64,000 nucleotides of DNA from an uncultured Gammaproteobacteria bacterium (lineage in GTDB: Bacteria; Pseudomonadota; Gammaproteobacteria; Nitrosococcales; Methylophagaceae), in assembly GCA_905181885.1 (NCBI GenBank), contig CAJIZI010000001.1, positions 248,001-312,000 on the forward strand, read 5' to 3'. The position numbers and the translations under genes were made by a program. The notes below the pieces were generated by a model, which saw only the letters and a list, made by a program, of their open reading frames with translations, did not search any database and was not told where the DNA came from. Below, one piece after another: positions 1-9,632 of this stretch. Position 1 is the first letter of the stretch, and each line of letters opens with the position of its first letter.

Positions 1-939
1 TATTGGTTTTTTACGTTGGGTAATTCGCTCAATAGTAAGCACTGGGAAACTATCAACTTCATTATAATAACCGGTGTGGTCACCATAAGGCCCTTCATCA
101 GCTATATCCTCTGGATGAAGAAAGCCTTCCAAAATAATTTCAGCACTTGCTGGCACCTGTAAATCATTACTTATACAGTTAACCAACTCCGTTTTAGACC
201 CCCGTAATAAACCAGCAAAGGCATATTCAGACAGACTATCAGGAATCGGCGTCACTGCAGCAAGAATAGTGGCTGGATCACAGCCAAGAACAACACTTAC
301 AGGAAAAAGTTCGCCTGGTTTTTTCTCCTGCCATTCTTTAAAATCCAAAGCTCCACCACGGTGTGAAAGCCACCGCATAATTACACGGTTTTTGCCCACC
401 ACCTGCTGACGATAAATACCCATATTCTGCCTTGACTTATTCGGGCCCCGTGTCACTACTAATCCCCATGTAATCAATGGTGCAGCATCTTCAGGCCAGC
501 ATAACTGGATAGGATAGTTCCCTAAATCAATATCATCTCTTTCAATTACTATTTCTTGACAAGCAGCTGATTTCACAATTTTCGGTGCCATATTTAAGAC
601 TTGTTTAAATATCGGCATTTTTTGCCAAGCGTCTTTCATACTCTTTGGAGGCTCAGGTTCCTTCAAAAATGCCAATAAACGACCTACATCTCTTAAAGCC
701 TCAACCGATTCTTCTCCCATACCCAAGGCCACGCGTTTTGGTGTGCCAAAAAGATTCGCTAGCACCGGAATATCACTTCCTTTTGGGTTTTCAAATAATA
801 ATGCTGGGCCACCCGATCTCAATACCCTGTCACAGATTTCTGTCATTTCTAAAACTGGATCAACTTCTAAACTGATACGCTTTAATTCGCCCATCTGCTC
901 TAAATTAGAAATAAAATCTCGAAGATCCTTATATTTCAT
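1..939 (-). CDS. ubiD: UbiD-type 3-octaprenyl-4-hydroxybenzoate decarboxylase, C-terminus outside window
   Basis: The reverse strand from ATG at 939 is open to the window edge and gives about 313 residues beginning [20 protein letters not shown]. This is the characteristic N-terminus of UbiD, the prenylated-FMN-dependent decarboxylase of ubiquinone synthesis. Also visible are the GGPALLFEN segment, the NMGIYRQQV stretch (prFMN/metal-binding half) and [11 protein letters not shown] with its conserved glutamate region. The family is near 490 residues, so roughly the last third lies beyond position 1. The gene follows prlC by only 17 nt on the same strand, so the two may be co-transcribed. The partner prFMN synthase UbiX is not in the window. 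Confidence 0.93.
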   Translation of the reverse strand, partial: MKYKDLRDFISNLEQMGELKRISLEVDPVLEMTEICDRVLRSGGPALLFENPKGSDIPVLANLFGTPKRVALGMGEESVEALRDVGRLLAFLKEPEPPKSMKDAWQKMPIFKQVLNMAPKIVKSAACQEIVIERDDIDLGNYPIQLCWPEDAAPLITWGLVVTRGPNKSRQNMGIYRQQVVGKNRVIMRWLSHRGGALDFKEWQEKKPGELFPVSVVLGCDPATILAAVTPIPDSLSEYAFAGLLRGSKTELVNCISNDLQVPASAEIILEGFLHPEDIADEGPYGDHTGYYNEVDSFPVLTIERITQRKKPI

Positions 940-956
940 TGAACTATTCTCAAATA

Positions 957-2996
957 TTATGCAGCAATGCCGCTATGGCGTAATAAGGCATCTATTTCTG
1001 GTTTACGGCCTCGAAACTCAACAAACAAATCCATCGGTTCACGTGATCCACCCTGTTCTAAAATCGCCCGTAAAAACTCAACACCTGTTTTCCTATCGAA
1101 AATACCTTTTTCTTCAAACTTAGAAAAAGCATCTGCAGATAACACCTCCGCCCATTTATAACTGTAGTAACCCGCTGCATAGCCACCTGCAAAGATATGT
1201 GAAAAGCTATGGGCAAAACGACTGAAAGTCGGAGGGGTAACAACTGATATCTCTTTTCGTACTTCTGCCAGTACTTTCTCTGCTTGGCCTTCTTGCTCAG
1301 GATCAAATTCTAAATGTAAACGGAAATCAAATAATGAAAATTCTAGTTGGCGAATCATCACCATTGCTGATTGAAAATTGCGTGCTGCTATCATTTTATC
1401 GAATAATTCACTAGGTAAGGTTTCGCCTGTTTCAAAATGTTCTGATATCAAATCAAGCGCCTCACGTTCCCAACACCAGTTTTCCATAAATTGACTCGGC
1501 AATTCAACAGCATCCCAAGGTACACCATTGATACCCGAGACCCCTGCATGGTGGATCTTCGTCAACATATGATGCAAACCATGTCCAAACTCATGAAACA
1601 AGGTTGTCACTTCGTCATGGCTAAACAATGCAGGATTATCACCGATAGGTTCTGAAAAATTACAAGTTAAATAAGCCACTGGTGTCTGTAACCCGTTTGA
1701 CGTGAGGCGATGAGCTAAACATTCATCCATCCATGCTCCACCTCGTTTATGACTGCGGGCATAAAGATCCAGATAGAATTGACCTCGCAAAGCATCACTT
1801 TCATCAAAAATATCAAAAAATCGTACTGAAGGATGCCAGACATCAACATCATGTCGTTCAACAATATTTAAACCATAAAGCCGGTTCACTACTGCAAATA
1901 GGCCTGATACCACTTTATTTTCTGGAAAATACGGCTTAAGCTCTTCTTGCGAAATTGAATAGCGTTGCTGACGCAATTTCTCTGAAAAGTAAGTCATATC
2001 CCATGCCTCCATCTCATTCACTTCTAGATTTTCTTTTGCAAAATCCTGTAATTCAGTAAATTCTTTTTCTGCTATCGGCTTTGATCGTGTCGCTAAATCG
2101 CCTAAAAAGTCTAAAACTTGTTGAGAAGATTCCGCCATCTTCGTTTCTAGCGATCGCTCAGCATGATTGTCAAAGCCAATCAAGTTTGCCAGCTCGTGGC
2201 GTAAAGATAAAATTTCTGCAATGACCAAGGTGTTATCCCATTGGCCGCCATTGATACCTTTGTCAGATGCCCGAGTTGCAAATGCAGTATAAACCTCTTC
2301 ACGCAAGGAACGATTGTCCGCATTCGTTATCAACGGTAAGTATGACGGGAAATCGAGGGTAAATAACCAGCCACTTTTATTAGCACGCTCTGCCATTTGA
2401 GCTGCCATTGCTTTCACAGATTCTGGTAATCCAGAGAGTAATGCCTCATCTGTTATATTTTTTTGCCAAGACTGTGTTGAGTCCATCACATTTTCTTCAA
2501 ACTTGGCTGTCAACTCTGACAACGATTGTGAAATCGTTTTAAACTGATCACGTTTAGTCTGTGATAATTCAACACCCGACAAACGAAAGTCGCGTAATGA
2601 ATTTTCAATTACTTTCTTCTGTGCCACATCAAGCGAATGATATTCTTCACTCTTTGCAATCGCGTTATAAGCCTTGTACAAGCCCTCATTCTGCCCTAGC
2701 TCGGTTCCAAACTCACTTAGTTTAGGTAAACAAGCGTTATAAGCTGCACGTAACTCTTCTGAATTCATTACCGAATTAAGATGACTTACCGGTGACCAAA
2801 CTTGATGAATACGAGCATCCAGCTCTTCCATTGGGATTATCAAGTTCTCCCATGTCGGCGTCTTCATCGTAGATAACAAATTATCAACTGCCGACTTAGC
2901 TTGCTTCAACACTTCATCCAAAGCAGGCTCAACATGTTCAGGTAATATTTCAGAAAACGCAGGTAGCGCTTCATTTTCTAACAAAGGATTGTTCAT
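957..2996 (-). CDS. prlC: Oligopeptidase A (M3 metallopeptidase)
   Basis: A 679-residue cytosolic M3 zinc peptidase that degrades peptides, including cleaved signal peptides. The zinc motif HEFGH is visible about two thirds along ([15 protein letters not shown]), followed by the FMENWCWE segment that carries the third zinc ligand region, and a C-terminal [16 protein letters not shown] block typical of the family. The length matches E. coli PrlC (about 680). No signal peptide is seen. The gene lies just upstream of ubiD on the minus strand. The frame is intact and the start ATG is conventional. Confidence 0.96.
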   Translation of the reverse strand: MNNPLLENEALPAFSEILPEHVEPALDEVLKQAKSAVDNLLSTMKTPTWENLIIPMEELDARIHQVWSPVSHLNSVMNSEELRAAYNACLPKLSEFGTELGQNEGLYKAYNAIAKSEEYHSLDVAQKKVIENSLRDFRLSGVELSQTKRDQFKTISQSLSELTAKFEENVMDSTQSWQKNITDEALLSGLPESVKAMAAQMAERANKSGWLFTLDFPSYLPLITNADNRSLREEVYTAFATRASDKGINGGQWDNTLVIAEILSLRHELANLIGFDNHAERSLETKMAESSQQVLDFLGDLATRSKPIAEKEFTELQDFAKENLEVNEMEAWDMTYFSEKLRQQRYSISQEELKPYFPENKVVSGLFAVVNRLYGLNIVERHDVDVWHPSVRFFDIFDESDALRGQFYLDLYARSHKRGGAWMDECLAHRLTSNGLQTPVAYLTCNFSEPIGDNPALFSHDEVTTLFHEFGHGLHHMLTKIHHAGVSGINGVPWDAVELPSQFMENWCWEREALDLISEHFETGETLPSELFDKMIAARNFQSAMVMIRQLEFSLFDFRLHLEFDPEQEGQAEKVLAEVRKEISVVTPPTFSRFAHSFSHIFAGGYAAGYYSYKWAEVLSADAFSKFEEKGIFDRKTGVEFLRAILEQGGSREPMDLFVEFRGRKPEIDALLRHSGIAA

Positions 2997-3295
2997 ACTA
3001 GTAGTACCGCTGTTTTTAAATTAATTTATTTATACGTTACGTTAATTTTGATAATCTCTAAGATGTCACAATACTGACATAAATCACTCACTACAACTCA
3101 AATACTATTCAATTGTATAAGTCTATACAATAAGTAGATCCACAACGACACCAAACCCACTGTTTAAAATTATGTAAATTTACAACATCTTTACTGATTT
3201 TTAGGCTTTTTTACCACTTCCGCTTGATAATAATAGTCCCACCATGCCATTATCCCAATATCCAAACTGCATTGACAATCATGAGGGAAAGCAAC
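2997..3295. other. Intergenic region between divergent prlC and mlaA
   Basis: About 300 nt of AT-rich DNA between prlC (minus) and mlaA (plus). It must hold the promoters of both genes. No clear consensus promoter, RNA gene or long repeat was recognised. A reading frame in phase with mlaA extends back to an ATG at 3224, but the better start is at 3296. Confidence 0.5.
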
Positions 3296-4027
3296 TTGAC
3301 TAGACTCACTGTAATTTTAAAAATAAGCATAGTAACCTGCTTTTTTATATTAACCACGGGGTGCGCATCAAATCAGCCGCACCATGTTGATCGCAATGAC
3401 CCGTTAGAAAGTTATAATCGTGTTATGTATTCAATTAATGATACTGTTGATAGTGCAATTCTAAAGCCTGTTTCTCAAGGCTATGATTTCATTATGCCCC
3501 TCATTGTGAGTAAAGGCATCAGTAATTTTTTCTCCAACCTTGATGACATAAACGTTGTGCTCAATGACCTTTTGCAGTTCAAACTTATGCAAGCAGTACA
3601 TGATACAAGCCGATTCGCAATCAATTCTACGGTCGGATTACTCGGAGTAGTTGATATAGCCTCAAATTATGGCTTTAAGAAACATAATGAAGATTTTGGG
3701 CAGACTCTAGGTGCATGGGGTCTAAATACCGGCCCCTATATAGTTCTCCCCCTCTTCGGACCAAGTGATCTTCGTGACACTATTGGACTTATAGGAGACA
3801 ATATATATCCTAACCCCATTGACTATGTGGATGAGATTTCCGCACGTAAGGAATTCATCCTTACTAACGCTATCGATTCAAGAGCAAGGCTACTCGGTCC
3901 TGAAAAAATAGTCGATGAGGCAGCTTTTGATGAGTATACCTTCGTCAAAGATGCCTACTTACAACGTCGCCATGACTTAGTCTACGATGGTGACCCACCT
4001 GAAAAATTCGATGTCTTCGAAGAATAA
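3296..4027 (+). CDS. mlaA: MlaA/VacJ outer-membrane lipoprotein (phospholipid retrograde transport)
   Basis: MlaA removes mislocalised phospholipids from the outer leaflet and passes them to MlaC. The frame is open from ATG 3224 and ATG 3281, but the start chosen is TTG 3296: a GAGGG Shine-Dalgarno sits 9-10 nt upstream and this start gives a compact lipoprotein signal (hydrophobic run then TTGCAS). The mature protein begins with DPLESYNRVMYSIND, the MlaA signature, and carries the NFFSNLDDINVVLNDLLQ and FGQTLGAWGL segments. Length about 243 residues, normal for the family. A strong hairpin follows. The rest of the Mla pathway is at 57-58 kb, where mlaF is truncated and mlaE/mlaD are missing. 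Confidence 0.92.
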   Translation: MTRLTVILKISIVTCFFILTTGCASNQPHHVDRNDPLESYNRVMYSINDTVDSAILKPVSQGYDFIMPLIVSKGISNFFSNLDDINVVLNDLLQFKLMQAVHDTSRFAINSTVGLLGVVDIASNYGFKKHNEDFGQTLGAWGLNTGPYIVLPLFGPSDLRDTIGLIGDNIYPNPIDYVDEISARKEFILTNAIDSRARLLGPEKIVDEAAFDEYTFVKDAYLQRRHDLVYDGDPPEKFDVFEE

Positions 4028-4071
4028 GTAAAAAATGGGACAACTAGCCCCCACCAATCTATAATATACAT

Positions 4072-4097
4072 GAGCCGGGCAGCTGCCCGGCTCTTTT
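4072..4097 (+). terminator. Rho-independent terminator after mlaA
   Basis: A perfect 22-nt palindrome (GAGCCGGGCAG and its complement, 4072-4093) is followed by TTTT. It lies 45 nt after the mlaA stop and 25 nt before the exchanger gene, so it ends the mlaA transcript. Confidence 0.85.
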
Positions 4098-4122
4098 GTA
4101 TCAACTCGTATTCTAAGAATTA

Positions 4123-5110
4123 ATGCTAACAATTTATTATATTATCGCTCTCATCTTCGGCTTTGTAGTTCTTCTCTTGGGAGCAGACCGCTTCGTCGAT
4201 GGTGCTGCTAATATCGCTAAGAATTTTGGCGTATCCCCTTTGATTATAGGATTAACCATCGTCGGGCTCGGCACTTCTGCACCAGAAATTTTAGTTTCTG
4301 CTCAAGCAGCTTTTGACGGCTCACCCGCTCTGGGAATTGGTAACGCCATTGGGTCAAACATCGCCAATATTGGTATGGTCCTTGGTATCACTCTTTTGGT
4401 CACACCACTCACTGTAAATTCAGATACTCTAAAACGTGAATTCCCAATACTTGCTACGGTAATGGCATTAGCACTCGTGTTACTTTGGGACCAACACTTA
4501 GGCTATAACGACGGCCTTATATTACTAGCAAGCTTCATTTTTACTCTCTTTGGCATGGCCTTTTTGGCTATGAAAAGCAGTAAAGGTTCATCAATCAAGT
4601 AAGGAGTTTAATAGCGAACACTCTCAGCCGGGTATGACTACAAAGATAGCAATTTTCAACTTTCTTGTCGGTTTAGCTGGCTTGCTACTCGCCTCAAAAG
4701 TTCTGGTTTGGGGTGCAACTGGTATTGCTATAGTGCTCGGAGTTAGCGAACTTGTCATCGGACTTACTATTGTTGCTATTGGTACCAGTCTGCCAGAACT
4801 AGCTGCATCCGTAGTATCAGCATTAAAAAACCAGCATGATATTGCTATCGGGAATATTCTTGGCTCCAATGTCTTCAACATACTTGCAGTCCTAGCCATG
4901 CCCGCCTTAATTATGCCCTCAGCAACGGACAATGCTCTGCTATCGCGTGACTTTTTTGTAATGACTCTTCTCTTCGTACTACTCTTTATTTTCGCACGCT
5001 TTGGTAAGGATGGCCGAATAGGTCGTAATGCCGGTACGTTAATGTTGCTTGTCTACATCACCTATAATAGTCTATTGGCATATCAAAGCACCGTAGGAAT
5101 ACCAGCTTGA
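4123..5110 (+). pseudogene. CaCA-family Ca2+/Na+ exchanger (YrbG-like), split by a frameshift
   Basis: Two adjacent frames give the two halves of one inner-membrane cation exchanger. The first half (4123-4602, 159 aa) holds the alpha-1 repeat with GTSAPE and the GNAIGSNIAN segment. The second (ATG 4634, 158 aa) holds the alpha-2 repeat with GTSLPE and GNILGSNVFN. Together they make about 317 residues, the family length. The second frame is open back to about 4577 through a hydrophilic loop, so removing one base near 4580-4600 would restore a single protein. The break falls in the cytoplasmic loop between the repeats. It is either a sequence error, a true mutation, or two subunits. The stop overlaps kdsD as TTGA. 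yrbG beside kdsD is a known gammaproteobacterial arrangement. Confidence 0.85.
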
Positions 5111-6087
5111 CACAAACTAACTTCCAACAATTGAAATTACTTGGCCTTACAGTAATCAATACTGAAATAAAGGCCATTACCGCATTACGCGATCGTATTG
5201 ATGATAACTTTGCAATGGCTTGCCAACTTTTACTGAAGTGCCCAGGCCGTATTATTGTAATTGGAATGGGGAAATCTGGCCATATCGGTAATAAAATTGC
5301 TGCTACCCTAGCCAGTACTGGAAGCCCCGCCTTTTTTGTTCATGCTGGTGAGGCCAGCCATGGTGATATGGGAATGATCACCTCTCAAGATGTTGTTTTG
5401 ACGCTGTCAAACTCAGGTGAAACAGCAGAAATACTCACTATTTTGCCACTTATCAAACGCCTCGCAGTTCCTATGGTAGCTATGACAGGCAAGTCCTATT
5501 CAACCCTTGCAAAAAGTGCAGATGCTCACTTGGATACCGGTGTTACTGAAGAAGCTTGCCCACTTGGCTTGGCACCTACCTCGAGTACTACTGCAATGCT
5601 TGTCATGGGGGACGCACTAGCAATTACGCTACTTGAATCACGTGGTTTTACCGCCGAAGACTTTGCTTTATCTCATCCTGGAGGGAATTTAGGTCGACGT
5701 CTTTTGCTCCGTGTCAGCGACATTATGCATACGGGAACCAGTATCCCTAAAATAAGCGACCGAGCGCTAATCAGCGATGCATTAATCGAGGTAACAAAAA
5801 AAGGGCTAGGTATGACAGCTGTCTGTTCTAGTTCGGGGACTATTGTTGGCATCTTTACTGATGGTGATTTACGACGCGTGTTAGCCCAAACCCTTGACAT
5901 CCGCGTTACTCCAATAGATGAAGTAATGACATCAGAATGTAAAACAGGCCATCCTGATATGTTAGCAGCAGAAATATTAGAGTTAATGCAACGCCACAAA
6001 ATTAATGCATTGCTCATCATTGATAATAACAAACAGCTTGTCGGTGCCATCAACATGCACGACCTATTGCGTGCAGGCGTTGTCTAG
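5107..6087 (+). CDS. kdsD: Arabinose-5-phosphate isomerase KdsD
   Basis: Converts ribulose-5-phosphate to arabinose-5-phosphate, the first step of Kdo synthesis for LPS. The N-terminal SIS domain (about residues 35-170) shows GMGKSGHIGNKIAAT, LSNSGET and the HPGG segment; two CBS domains fill residues 205-326. Length 326 matches E. coli KdsD (328). The start is TTG overlapping the previous stop (TTGA), which indicates translational coupling. The gene leads a tight cluster kdsD-kdsC-lptC-lptA-lptB for making and exporting LPS. Confidence 0.95.
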   Translation: MTQTNFQQLKLLGLTVINTEIKAITALRDRIDDNFAMACQLLLKCPGRIIVIGMGKSGHIGNKIAATLASTGSPAFFVHAGEASHGDMGMITSQDVVLTLSNSGETAEILTILPLIKRLAVPMVAMTGKSYSTLAKSADAHLDTGVTEEACPLGLAPTSSTTAMLVMGDALAITLLESRGFTAEDFALSHPGGNLGRRLLLRVSDIMHTGTSIPKISDRALISDALIEVTKKGLGMTAVCSSSGTIVGIFTDGDLRRVLAQTLDIRVTPIDEVMTSECKTGHPDMLAAEILELMQRHKINALLIIDNNKQLVGAINMHDLLRAGVV

Positions 6088-6097
6088 AGGAACTCAG

Positions 6098-6619
6098 ATG
6101 CAAGATATTCTCAACCGTACCAAAGATATAAAACTTCTCATTTTTGATGTTGATGGTGTCTTAACCGATGGCAGCATTATTATTGGTGATGATGGCGAAG
6201 AATACAAAGCCTTTCATTCCCGTGATGGACATGGCATGAAACTATTACAATATACAGGCGTGGCAGTCGGCATAATTACCGGTAGGACATCAAAAGTAGT
6301 CGAACATCGTATGACAAGCCTCGGAATCAACCATGTTTACCAGGGCCAAAAGGTCAAGCTCCCTGCTTTTGAGAAAATGTTAAAAAAATTAGAACTAAAA
6401 CCAGAACAATGTGCTTATGTAGGAGATGATTGGGTAGATTTAGCTATTATGAGCAGAGTAGGCTTGGCTATTGCAGTCCAAGATGCCGATCCTCTGGTCA
6501 GAGAAAAAGCCCACTGGATAACTAAAGCCTATGGTGGAAAGGGCGCAGCTCGCGAAGTTTGTGAACTCATCATGAAAGGACAGGGAAACCTGCAAGATCA
6601 AATTGAACGCCATTTCTAA
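6098..6619 (+). CDS. kdsC: 3-deoxy-D-manno-octulosonate 8-phosphate phosphatase KdsC
   Basis: HAD-family phosphatase releasing Kdo from Kdo-8-phosphate. The start is ATG 6098, 10 nt after the kdsD stop with an AGAGGA ribosome site; the frame opens earlier but would overlap kdsD. The motifs are all present: FDVDGVLTDG (catalytic aspartates), ITGRTS, and GDDWVD. The product is 173 residues, the usual length of tetrameric KdsC. The 3' end overlaps lptC by 17 nt. Confidence 0.95.
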   Translation: MQDILNRTKDIKLLIFDVDGVLTDGSIIIGDDGEEYKAFHSRDGHGMKLLQYTGVAVGIITGRTSKVVEHRMTSLGINHVYQGQKVKLPAFEKMLKKLELKPEQCAYVGDDWVDLAIMSRVGLAIAVQDADPLVREKAHWITKAYGGKGAAREVCELIMKGQGNLQDQIERHF

Positions 6620-7181
6620 CATTTCCCTCACCCACAAAATACTATTACTGATATCTTTTAGCCTGATGCTATGGTTAATATTCAACTCCTCTGACGCAAC
6701 AGAGCAAAGCAGTTCTCAGCCCAAAGCCTACGGCGACACAAGCGACTATTCCATGACTAATTTCACCATGACTATTCTGGATGTAAATGGTCAGGCTTCT
6801 CGCATCATTAAAGGTCAAAAGATCGCTCACTACCCAGAGGCTGACATTACCAAGATCACATTTCCCATCGCACAATTTATAGAAGAACAAAAAGATACTT
6901 GGCTTATGACGTCTGAACGTGCTGAGACATCAGGAAAAGGGGATGAAATATTATTACTCGATAATGTGATAATCACTCGAAAAGATGGTAATAAGGTCGA
7001 GCTACATACTTCTAAGCTCAATTTAGATACGATTAAAAATACTGTCTATACTACTGAAGCTGTAAAAATGATTTCGCCCTATGGTGAAACCAACTCCGTA
7101 GGTTTACATGCTAAACTTTCTGAAAAGACCATTAGCCTGAACTCAAGAGTCAAAGGACAATATGATGCTCCACCGCAGTAG
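6603..7181 (+). CDS. lptC: LPS export ABC transporter periplasmic protein LptC
   Basis: A 192-residue bitopic inner-membrane protein that links the LptBFG transporter to LptA. One N-terminal membrane helix (ILLLISFSLMLWLIF) precedes a beta-rich domain with the LDNVIITRKDGN and Y-T-T-E strands typical of LptC. The start is TTG 6603, inside the end of kdsC. It overlaps lptA by 20 nt. Sequence conservation of LptC is low, but fold-like features and gene order make the call firm. Confidence 0.9.
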   Translation: MNAISNISLTHKILLLISFSLMLWLIFNSSDATEQSSSQPKAYGDTSDYSMTNFTMTILDVNGQASRIIKGQKIAHYPEADITKITFPIAQFIEEQKDTWLMTSERAETSGKGDEILLLDNVIITRKDGNKVELHTSKLNLDTIKNTVYTTEAVKMISPYGETNSVGLHAKLSEKTISLNSRVKGQYDAPPQ

Positions 7182-8004
7182 TAGATTCCTTTTCAGCTTA
7201 GTTGCATTGTTACCAACCATCGCTTGGACACTCCCAAGTGATAGTAGCAAACCAATTAATATTGAAGCAGATCATGCGCAATTAAATGACTCTTCTGGTA
7301 TTACACAATACAAAGGCAATGCCGTGCTCACACAAGGTACTCTTCGTATTGAAGGCGACGTCATTACATTTCACTATAATGGTCAAAAACAGCTTACCAA
7401 AATCGTAGCTCAAGGGGAGCTAGCGAGATATCAACAACTTCAAAACCTTGGGGAAGAGCCCGTAAATGCCCGTGCACTAAAAATGGAATATCACGCTGCA
7501 GCTGAAAAAATTTACCTCTTTGGCCGAGGCCAAATCAGCCAATCTGCTGATGAATTTAATGGTAACCGCATTGAATATGATATTAAACGTAATATTGTTA
7601 ATGCCTATGCTAAGCCGGCCGTTAATGTACATAAAAAAGGTGAGGCTGAAGAGCAGGTTCACATAATTATTGATCCGAATGCCCAACGAGCAAATAGTAG
7701 ACCTAAAGAAGAACCTGCTAAAACAAAACAAAAACAATTGACTAGCCAGACAAAGGTCATTCGGTCACTTAAGGAAAATAATGCTGAAAATACGTTTTAC
7801 CCGATGGCGCACACTCTCACTAAGCTTAATATTAGAAGCGGCCCGGGTGAGCAATACCCAAAACTAGCCACCTTTGAAAATAATCGCGAGCTGGTTGTAT
7901 TAACGCAACAAAATGAATGGGTACAAGTTCGCGGTAAATCTAATCAACAAGTGGTTATTGGCTGGGTACATGGCAGCTTTGTCTCAACCACTAATTTTAA
8001 CTAA
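7162..8004 (+). CDS. lptA: LptA (LPS transport periplasmic protein) with C-terminal SH3 domain
   Basis: 280 residues, about 95 longer than typical LptA. A signal peptide (to about residue 25) is followed by the OstA/LptA domain (SKPINIEADHAQLND through about residue 165), which forms the periplasmic LPS bridge. A lysine/glutamine-rich linker (about 170-210) leads to an added bacterial SH3 domain (about 217-275) with the signature LNIRSGPGEQYPKLA and a closing GWVHGSFV. The reading frame is unbroken across the junction, so the fusion is real in this sequence. ATG 7162 and ATG 7165 are both possible; AAAGGA at about 7152 favours the second. It overlaps lptC and precedes lptB by 23 nt. Confidence 0.92.
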   Translation: MMLHRSSRFLFSLVALLPTIAWTLPSDSSKPINIEADHAQLNDSSGITQYKGNAVLTQGTLRIEGDVITFHYNGQKQLTKIVAQGELARYQQLQNLGEEPVNARALKMEYHAAAEKIYLFGRGQISQSADEFNGNRIEYDIKRNIVNAYAKPAVNVHKKGEAEEQVHIIIDPNAQRANSRPKEEPAKTKQKQLTSQTKVIRSLKENNAENTFYPMAHTLTKLNIRSGPGEQYPKLATFENNRELVVLTQQNEWVQVRGKSNQQVVIGWVHGSFVSTTNFN

Positions 8005-8027
8005 TATAAAAGAGACATCAATTCATT

Positions 8028-8753
8028 ATGAGTACCTTATCTGCTCAGCAACTATCTAAAAGTTTCGATGGTAGGCAAGTCGTTAACAATATATCCCTCG
8101 ATGTAAAAAGTGGAGAGATTGTTGGACTACTCGGTCCCAATGGCGCTGGAAAAACCACCTGTTTTTATATGATTGTTGGCTTAATTCCTGTTGACCATGG
8201 CACTATCCATCTCAACAGGCAAGAATTGTCTCAGGAACGAATTCATGACCGCGCACAGCTTGGGATCGGCTACTTACCACAAGAGGCATCTATATTCAGA
8301 AAGCTCAGCGTTGAAGATAATATTTTTGCCATTGTCGAAACTCGTGATGACTTAGACAATATAGCCAAAAGTGGACTCTTAGAGAAACTGCTCAATGATT
8401 TTAATATCTCTCACATCCGAAAATCATTAGGTCTGTCATTGTCGGGAGGAGAACGCCGCCGCGTTGAAATTGCCCGCGCTTTAGCCATGGAGCCTAAATT
8501 CATCCTGCTCGATGAACCTTTTGCTGGTGTCGACCCTATTTCAGTCATAGATATCCAGGTTATTATCAAATCGCTCGCTGAACGCGGGATAGGTATTTTG
8601 ATAACCGATCACAATGTTAGGGAAACATTGAAAGTCTGCGAGCGGGCCTACATTTTTAATGAAGGCGAGGTTATCGCTAAAGGCACACCTGAAGTAATCC
8701 TCGCTAACAAAAACGTACTAAATGTTTATTTAGGAAATGACTTTAAGCTTTAA
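8028..8753 (+). CDS. lptB: LPS export ABC transporter ATPase LptB
   Basis: 241-residue cytoplasmic ATPase that powers LPS extraction with LptF/LptG (not in window). Walker [11 protein letters not shown]-loop region [10 protein letters not shown], signature LSGGERRR, Walker [14 protein letters not shown] and the H-loop [10 protein letters not shown] are all present, and the GVDP variant is characteristic of LptB. An AAAAGAGA ribosome site precedes ATG 8028. It is the last gene of the kdsD-lpt cluster. Confidence 0.97.
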   Translation: MSTLSAQQLSKSFDGRQVVNNISLDVKSGEIVGLLGPNGAGKTTCFYMIVGLIPVDHGTIHLNRQELSQERIHDRAQLGIGYLPQEASIFRKLSVEDNIFAIVETRDDLDNIAKSGLLEKLLNDFNISHIRKSLGLSLSGGERRRVEIARALAMEPKFILLDEPFAGVDPISVIDIQVIIKSLAERGIGILITDHNVRETLKVCERAYIFNEGEVIAKGTPEVILANKNVLNVYLGNDFKL

Positions 8754-8790
8754 AGTGAAGTAGTTATCAAACTGATAAAATCACACTTTA
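8751..8790. terminator. Possible hairpin between convergent lptB and M23 peptidase genes
   Basis: TAAAGTG (8751-8757) pairs with CACTTTA (8784-8790), with an inner TTATCA/TGATAA pair. The U-tract is poor, so this is a weak candidate bidirectional terminator. Confidence 0.35.
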
Positions 8791-8807
8791 TTATTGTTTT
8801 CACGTCC

Positions 8808-9632
8808 TCAGCGAGCGGGGAAAAACAACCTCGGCTCAACTCGAGTATCATTCAAGCTAACTCCTAAATGTAGGTGAGGTCCTGTCACCCTACCCGTCAT
8901 GCCTACCGTGCCAATTACTTCGCCTCGCTTGACTATCTGCCCTGAAACAACGTCAGTACGATCTAGGTGACAAAAAATTGTCACTAAGCCCTGTCCATGA
9001 TCTATGAATATCGTATTTCCATTGAAAAAATAATTGCCTACTTCTCTCACCGTCCCTTCGGCTGGCGCGTGAATTTCGGTCCCCGTTGGTGCCGCAATAT
9101 CCATTCCACTATGAGGACGACGTGGCAGCCCATTAAAGACTCTACGACGACCATATAAACCACTTACTTGACCCTCAATCGGCCATGAAAATGGGAGCGG
9201 CAGAACACTTTTATCAGTCCAATGGCGTAATGCCGCATTGATAACCGCAGATTCACTATTGATTCTCGACATATCTGACTTGTTCGGATTCACCTTACGT
9301 TTATTCGCGATTGTAATATGTTGTGTCGGATAGGCTTTATCCTCGATGTGAAATAAGACTTCACTGCCCTTTCCCTTTTGGATTACAGATAGCGTTTGTG
9401 CTCCTACTTTAGAACTTAGAGATACACCTACAATCGCTACCCATTGACTCTCGTGTTCTACAACTGCAACTTGCTTACCTCTGAATGTCACCTTAGGTTT
9501 CACGATAAGATCAGCCGATAATGGCACTATCACTACACCGCCAGGAATAGCTGCTTGTTTAGGTAGTGAATTAGCTAATACCTGCATACTTACCAACAAC
9601 GATAGTAACGAAAAAAAGAACCTAATCATCAT
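8808..9632 (-). CDS. Secreted M23 (LytM) peptidoglycan peptidase
   Basis: 274 residues with an N-terminal signal peptide (SLLSLLVSMQVLANS), a beta-rich N-domain, and a C-terminal LytM domain. The zinc-site motifs are HSGMD (His, Asp) and HLHLG, with the intervening GNYFFNGNTIFIDHG and FCHLD segments conserved. All catalytic residues appear present, so it is likely an active D,D-endopeptidase rather than a degenerate EnvC/NlpD-type activator. It starts inside the end of xseA (11-nt overlap), suggesting co-transcription. Confidence 0.9.
   Translation of the reverse strand: MMIRFFFSLLSLLVSMQVLANSLPKQAAIPGGVVIVPLSADLIVKPKVTFRGKQVAVVEHESQWVAIVGVSLSSKVGAQTLSVIQKGKGSEVLFHIEDKAYPTQHITIANKRKVNPNKSDMSRINSESAVINAALRHWTDKSVLPLPFSWPIEGQVSGLYGRRRVFNGLPRRPHSGMDIAAPTGTEIHAPAEGTVREVGNYFFNGNTIFIDHGQGLVTIFCHLDRTDVVSGQIVKRGEVIGTVGMTGRVTGPHLHLGVSLNDTRVEPRLFFPAR

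Noticed and set aside
743..1123. Plus-strand ORF opposite ubiD/prlC
   Set aside because: It is a shadow of conserved minus-strand genes and has no ribosome site or recognisable protein features.
4590..4640. Programmed ribosomal frameshift in the exchanger gene
   Set aside because: No slippery heptamer or downstream structure was seen, and similar breaks occur in many unrelated genes of the window.
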